64,000 nucleotides of DNA from Nonomuraea guangzhouensis (GTDB lineage: Bacteria > Actinomycetota > Actinomycetes > Streptosporangiales > Streptosporangiaceae). The stretch's first letter is position 1. Each line of letters begins with the position of its first letter. The translations under genes and the position numbers were made by a program. Shown here piece after piece: positions 60,931 to 64,000 of this stretch. The notes beneath the pieces were generated by a model. It made no database searches, had not been told where the DNA came from, and saw only the letters and a list, made by a program, of their open reading frames with translations. The stretch is taken from contig NZ_JAHKRM010000021.1 of the NCBI RefSeq assembly GCF_019396345.1, forward strand, positions 1-64,000, written 5' to 3'.

Positions 60931-61161
60931 TCAGGCGGACGGCAAGTCGAATTCACCGGCCTTGGCTCCATCGACGAACGCGACCCACTCGGACGCGCTG
61001 AACCGGAGGTGTAGTCCTTGAGGGTCCTTGCTGTCACGTACAGCAGCTCCGCCTCCGGGCAAAGTGGCGACTTCTACGCAATCGCCGCTGGCGTTGCTGA
61101 ACCTCGACTTGCGCCAGACGAGGACTGCGCCGTCATTGTCGATGCTGGGGGTATCGCTCAT
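60931..61161 (-). CDS. DUF397-domain protein
   Basis: 76 aa, standard for the family. WRKSRFSNASGDCVEVATLPGGGAAVRDSKDPQG is the DUF397 core (W-KS--S---G-CVEVA), followed by the F--EW--F tail. Found throughout actinomycetes next to an XRE regulator, it antagonises it, in some cases by direct binding (Scr1-type pairs). The start overlaps the XRE stop by one base, so the pair is coupled. Confidence 0.93.
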   Translation of the reverse strand: MSDTPSIDNDGAVLVWRKSRFSNASGDCVEVATLPGGGAAVRDSKDPQGLHLRFSASEWVAFVDGAKAGEFDLPSA

Positions 61162-62018
61162 TAGGCTTCCTTACCTAGCTTCGCGATGAAGCTCCGGCTC
61201 TGTCCCGGGTTTAGAGCCTTTGCCATCAAATGGTCATAGACCAGGTTATACCTGTCTACATCGACCCGTTCTTCAAGGTAGAGACCACTGACCTCGTTCT
61301 CGATATAGACCACGTCAGGATCAGGGGATGTGAAGCTCAGGAGGACGAAGCCGCCACCCATTCCAGCATGCATGGCGGCGCTGAACGGGAGAACTTGCAA
61401 GGTCACGTGGGGAAGCTGTGATACCTCAGCCAGACGCTTGAATTGGGCCTGCGGACCCATGTTGGCGGCAGCGACCCGCCGCAGACTTGCCTCGTTGAGG
61501 ACGAAGGAGAGCTTGCGGGCGTCATCTTGGAGCATCCGCTCCTGTCGGGCCATCCGGAACGCGATTTTTCGGTCAATCTCATCATTGCCGAGACTGGTTG
61601 GCTGGGTCGCGAGGTATGCGCGGTAGTACTCGGCCGTCTGAAGTAGGCCGGGAATTAGCTCCACGTCGTAAGATCGCCGCCTTTCCGCCTCAGTCTCCAA
61701 GCCGATCAAGACTTGGAACCACTCTGGAACGACATCCCCGTAGGTGTGCCACCATCCCCGCTGGCGGGACTGGCGCGCGAGAGCGAGCAGTTCCTCTACC
61801 TTGTCGCCCTGAACACCGTATATCTCCAGAAGTAGCCGGAGATCGGATGCTTTAATGCCTCGGCGACCACTTTCGATGCGACTGACCGACGATTGTGCGA
61901 CTTCAAGTCGTTGAGCAACCTGCTCGGCAGTGAGGCCGGATTCCCTGCGTAGCCGCCTCAGTTCGGCCGCCAGTCGGCGTCGCCTCACAGTGGGGCTGCT
62001 TCCACTCTCACCTGTCAT
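61161..62018 (-). CDS. XRE-family regulator with DUF5753 (Scr1-like)
   Basis: 285 aa. N-terminal helix-turn-helix ELRRLRRESGLTAEQVAQRLEVAQSSVSRIESGRRG at about 17-52. The rest is the DUF5753 domain: WFQVLIGLETEAERRRSYDVELIPGLLQTAEYYRAYL, AFRMARQERML, LHVLPF-type VLPFSAAMHAGMGGGF and YIENEVSGLYLEERVDVDRYNLVYDHL. It is the partner of DUF397. A short inverted repeat TATCCA-TCT-TGGATA (62106-62120) upstream may be its operator. Confidence 0.93.
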   Translation of the reverse strand: MTGESGSSPTVRRRRLAAELRRLRRESGLTAEQVAQRLEVAQSSVSRIESGRRGIKASDLRLLLEIYGVQGDKVEELLALARQSRQRGWWHTYGDVVPEWFQVLIGLETEAERRRSYDVELIPGLLQTAEYYRAYLATQPTSLGNDEIDRKIAFRMARQERMLQDDARKLSFVLNEASLRRVAAANMGPQAQFKRLAEVSQLPHVTLQVLPFSAAMHAGMGGGFVLLSFTSPDPDVVYIENEVSGLYLEERVDVDRYNLVYDHLMAKALNPGQSRSFIAKLGKEA

Positions 62019-62105
62019 TTGTCCGCCTCAAGCTGTCGAGATGCCGGCCCCAACGTCGCGAGCCCTATGAGGTTCGCGCACGCCTAAGGAACAAGCAAAC
62101 GGAAG

Positions 62106-62120
62106 TATCCATCTTGGATA
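62106..62120. promoter_or_regulatory. Short palindrome in the XRE divergent region
   Basis: TATCCA-TCT-TGGATA, perfect 6-bp arms, 88 bp before the XRE start. The rest of the 419-bp gap 62019-62437 shows no recognisable gene. Confidence 0.4.
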
Positions 62121-62437
62121 TTGCCACTTGCATACCGCTGGATGCATCATGGCCGTAGCTTGTTGAAGCCGTCTCTTCAGGGGTGGACGCAGGCCGCTTC
62201 TCGCCTGTCCTGCCTGCGGCAGTAGAGATAGGCGATCGGATGAGACCCCGAAAAGAGTCTCCTGCCCTATACGCGAGGGAGGTCCCGTCATGCGGCACAT
62301 CGATCACAATGAGACGCGGTTCGTTCACTTAATGCGACTGACGTCGGATCTGCCTCAGTTGTGGGTGGCTGGTGTTGCAGCGGCCTCGAAGGGACGAGCC
62401 GTTCATTTCCATTCCTCGGGCGCGGAGAGCTTTGCGA

Positions 62438-62554
62438 ATGCAGGCCGTGCTGAGGGGCGAGGGCTGGATCTTCACGTGGGGTCACGGTCGGGGTCGGTGG
62501 GTGGGTGCGTACGACGTGGATGCGACTACGCGGATCTGGGAGGTGGCGCGGTGA
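62438..62554 (+). CDS. Small hypothetical protein coupled to the ATP-binding protein
   Basis: 38 aa. MQAVLRGEGWIFTWGHG continuing RGRWVGAYDVDATTRIWEVAR. The Trp/Gly/Arg composition and strict coupling suggest a real gene: its TGA overlaps the GTG of the anti-sigma-like gene (GTGA). An upstream TTG (62372) would give 60 aa. No domain recognised. Confidence 0.45.
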   Translation: MQAVLRGEGWIFTWGHGRGRWVGAYDVDATTRIWEVAR

Positions 62555-63024
62555 AGGAGCGGTTTCTGGGTGAAGTCGTGTTGCCGGGGGTGGCGCATTC
62601 GGTGGCGGTGGCTCGTCACTGCGTCGGAGAGATGCTGGCGGCGGCAGGGCATCGGGGCGTGGAGGATGTGCAGCTGATCGTGAGCGAGCTGGCTGGCAAT
62701 GCGCTGGTCCACACCGCTTCGGGGCTGTACGGCGGGGTGGTGACGGTGGAGGTCGTCGCCATTGATGCCGAGATCGTTCGCGTTGAGGTGACCGATGACG
62801 GGGCGGACACCGTTCCTCGAGTGCGGGTGTCCGGCGATGACGACTGCCACGGGCGGGGCCTGTGGCTGGTCGAGCAGGTCTCGCTCAAGTGGGGCGTGCG
62901 CTTGTTGGGTGCGGGACAGCGCGCGGTCTGGGCGGAAGTGTTCACGGGTCAGGTCGTGCCTGGGTGTGCCGGAAAAGGCATGATGGCCGGGGTCGCGCGC
63001 AGAGAGCGTGAGGTGGAGAGGTGA
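62551..63024 (+). CDS. ATP-binding protein, SpoIIAB/RsbW-like (HATPase_c_2)
   Basis: 157 aa from GTG, preceded by GGAGGTG. The GHKL ATPase N-box IVSELAGNALVHT and the G1 motif VTDDGAD are in place, then the G2-like GRGLWLVEQVSLKWG. Such proteins in actinomycetes are kinases of anti-anti-sigma factors or binding partners of regulators, often near XRE/DUF397 genes. A longer frame to 62290 exists but the coupled start is stronger. It overlaps the next gene as GTGA. Confidence 0.88.
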   Translation: MKERFLGEVVLPGVAHSVAVARHCVGEMLAAAGHRGVEDVQLIVSELAGNALVHTASGLYGGVVTVEVVAIDAEIVRVEVTDDGADTVPRVRVSGDDDCHGRGLWLVEQVSLKWGVRLLGAGQRAVWAEVFTGQVVPGCAGKGMMAGVARREREVER

Positions 63025-63329
63025 GCTGGGTAGTCGGTCACTGGCGGTTTCCCCCTCATTGCACGGCGCCGCACGTGTCGGCCGTGCAGTCGCACTGCGA
63101 CCAGTTGATATGGAACGCTCCACGCAGGGGCGAGCCGGACGGCCGGGTTATGCAGTGGACCTGCGACTGCACGGAGGCCTATTACGAACTGATCGCACTC
63201 GGGGGGTTGCGGTTCATTCGCCGGACGGTTCTCCGGAACGGGAAGAGCGTCATTCATGAGAGTGACCGCTGGTCCTTCCGTGTGGCAGATGCCTTGTGGA
63301 GCGCCCTGCTTATGGGGCAGGCGAGATGA
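63021..63329 (+). CDS. Hypothetical protein with many cysteines
   Basis: 102 aa from GTG, overlapping the ATPase stop (GTGA). Composition is odd: Trp-rich, with Cys in HCTAP, SHCDQLIW and WTCDCTEAYYE that could bind a metal or form disulphides. No signal peptide or known family. Its coupling to the anti-sigma-like gene suggests a shared function. Confidence 0.6.
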   Translation: MSWVVGHWRFPPHCTAPHVSAVQSHCDQLIWNAPRRGEPDGRVMQWTCDCTEAYYELIALGGLRFIRRTVLRNGKSVIHESDRWSFRVADALWSALLMGQAR

Positions 63330-63751
63330 CTAGAAGATCATCGGACGGGGCGACGCCGGGGTGTCCTTCCCCTCAGGCGCCATCCAGGGTTGAGCGCCTG
63401 CGTTACCGCCCACGGTGAGTGGTGGGGCCGACGGAATGGCCGTAGGCCACCCGTAAGGCGAGCGCGAGCGAGGTCGGGCGGCGCGGCGGGCGCAACCCGT
63501 GGCCAGCGCTCGGGAACTGGCTGGCCGTCCTGCCCACGTTGGGATCCTTCAGCCACATGCGCCACCATGCGCCGTCCTCATCGACGCCACTGCTGGTGTG
63601 GGAGATGATCCCGGCCAGCGCAGAGATGGCCAGGTCCGCGCCCGCGGAAAGCTGGTCAAGCGCCCGCGAATCGGCGGCCATCGTCACTCTTTGTTCATTT
63701 GGTCCCGCCTACGCTGCCCTTCGGCCGACAAACGGGGAAAAGAGGACGGTC
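63330..63751. other. Gap with uncertain reverse ORF and hairpin
   Basis: 422 bp. A hairpin CAGGCGC/GCGCCTG (63374-63400) may end the preceding transcript. A reverse-strand ORF (63403-63681) is listed separately as weak. No other feature seen. Confidence 0.4.
63403..63681 (-). CDS. Doubtful hypothetical protein
   Basis: 92 aa from ATG 63681 with AAAGAG upstream. The first 50 residues look protein-like (AADSRALDQLSAGADLAISALAGIISHTSSGVDEDGAWWRMWLKDPNVG), the rest is Arg/Pro-rich low complexity typical of an antisense shadow. It may be a decayed gene. Confidence 0.3.
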   Translation of the reverse strand: MAADSRALDQLSAGADLAISALAGIISHTSSGVDEDGAWWRMWLKDPNVGRTASQFPSAGHGLRPPRRPTSLALALRVAYGHSVGPTTHRGR

Positions 63752-64000
63752 TTGCGCAGGAGAATCCGGGTCGCGATCGCAGCGGTCCTGACATTACTGG
63801 TATCCATGGTCATCGCCTCGCCGGCGCACGCGGTGGAGGGCGACTACGCCAAGTTCGGCGAAGGCATCACCCCGAACACCCCGGCCGTGGTGTCGGTGCC
63901 GGGGCACACCATCAGGATCGTCCGGGGGACCGACGGCAGGCTCTACTGGTCCGACCAGATGGGGGACTTCGTGCCGATACCCGGGGCATGGCGAACCCCG
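63752..64000 (+). CDS. Secreted protein, N-terminal part (runs off window)
   Basis: First 83 codons only, from TTG with AGAGGA upstream (63740-63745). Signal peptide: RRRIRVAIAAVLTLLVSMVIASPAHA. The mature part begins VEGDYAKFGEGITPNTPAVVSVPG and contains RGTDGRLYWSDQMGDF, a pattern seen in repeated-blade lectin-like proteins. Full function cannot be judged. Confidence 0.6.
   Translation, partial: MRRRIRVAIAAVLTLLVSMVIASPAHAVEGDYAKFGEGITPNTPAVVSVPGHTIRIVRGTDGRLYWSDQMGDFVPIPGAWRTP

Noticed and set aside
60741..61037. tRNA-like reading (NRTLTPG) in the reverse frame near the DUF397 gene
   Set aside because: No cloverleaf or TTCRANY loop could be built; the only clear structure is the terminator hairpin.

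Overview
The window comes from a high-GC actinomycete, most likely of the Streptosporangiales type (Nonomuraea, Streptosporangium or Actinomadura relatives). Evidence is the strong G/C third-position bias, many GTG and TTG starts, dense ATGA/GTGA translational coupling, and an XRE regulator/DUF397 pair beside a SpoIIAB-like ATP-binding protein. The genus is inferred. No rRNA, tRNA, CRISPR array or intact insertion sequence was found.

1-24.2 kb is an acyl-CoA catabolic island. A tightly coupled nine-gene operon (OB-fold/DUF35 end, thiolase-like protein, two acyl-CoA dehydrogenases, APH-type kinase, two SDRs, PaaG-like crotonase, thiolase) runs to 8194. It is followed by two hydrolases (8.2-10.9 kb), a TetR regulator, a lipoprotein binding protein with SnoaL-like, EthD-like, AMP-ligase and MBL genes (11.1-16.4 kb), a reverse-strand operon of FAD dehydrogenase, NTF2-like protein and two SDRs (16.4-19.9 kb), a second TetR diverging from a second dehydrogenase/APH-kinase pair (20-22.9 kb), and a zinc alcohol dehydrogenase. 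A palindrome AACTGA-N2-TCAGTT recurs before at least four of these units and defines a probable regulon. A different palindrome, GGCTAA-N6-TTAGCC, occurs twice in the 20.6 kb divergent promoter. Kinase plus dehydrogenase pairs resemble LvaA/LvaC and ACAD10/11, which remove a hydroxyl from 4-hydroxyacyl-CoAs. The OB-fold/thiolase pair, whose thiolase lacks the usual His, resembles steroid side-chain retro-aldolases. The substrate is therefore inferred to be a hydroxylated, branched or polycyclic acid.

24.2-35.6 kb holds an HTH membrane protein, a lipoprotein serine hydrolase, a TetR with a 27-bp palindromic operator diverging from an amidohydrolase and a complete Opp/Dpp-type importer, then thioredoxin and another TetR with its operator.

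35.6-46.1 kb holds a giant DUF4132 protein, a methyltransferase, a TPR protein and a secreted nuclease, with gene debris between them: a frameshifted SDR tail, a possible Mu-type transposase scrap and a truncated response regulator.

46.2-55.1 kb holds a pentapeptide-repeat membrane protein, an 18-bp stop-codon-bearing tandem repeat, an ArsR/SRPBCC pair, a HAAS-like membrane protein, PadR and cydABDC. CydA is very short and lacks most of the quinol loop. A region of three similar palindromes inside an 11-bp inverted repeat lies between padR and cydA.

55-64 kb holds a PhoD phosphatase and discoidin-domain protein, a PadR/ABC/FtsX export operon, a DUF397/XRE pair, an ATP-binding anti-sigma-like protein with small coupled genes, and the start of a secreted protein.
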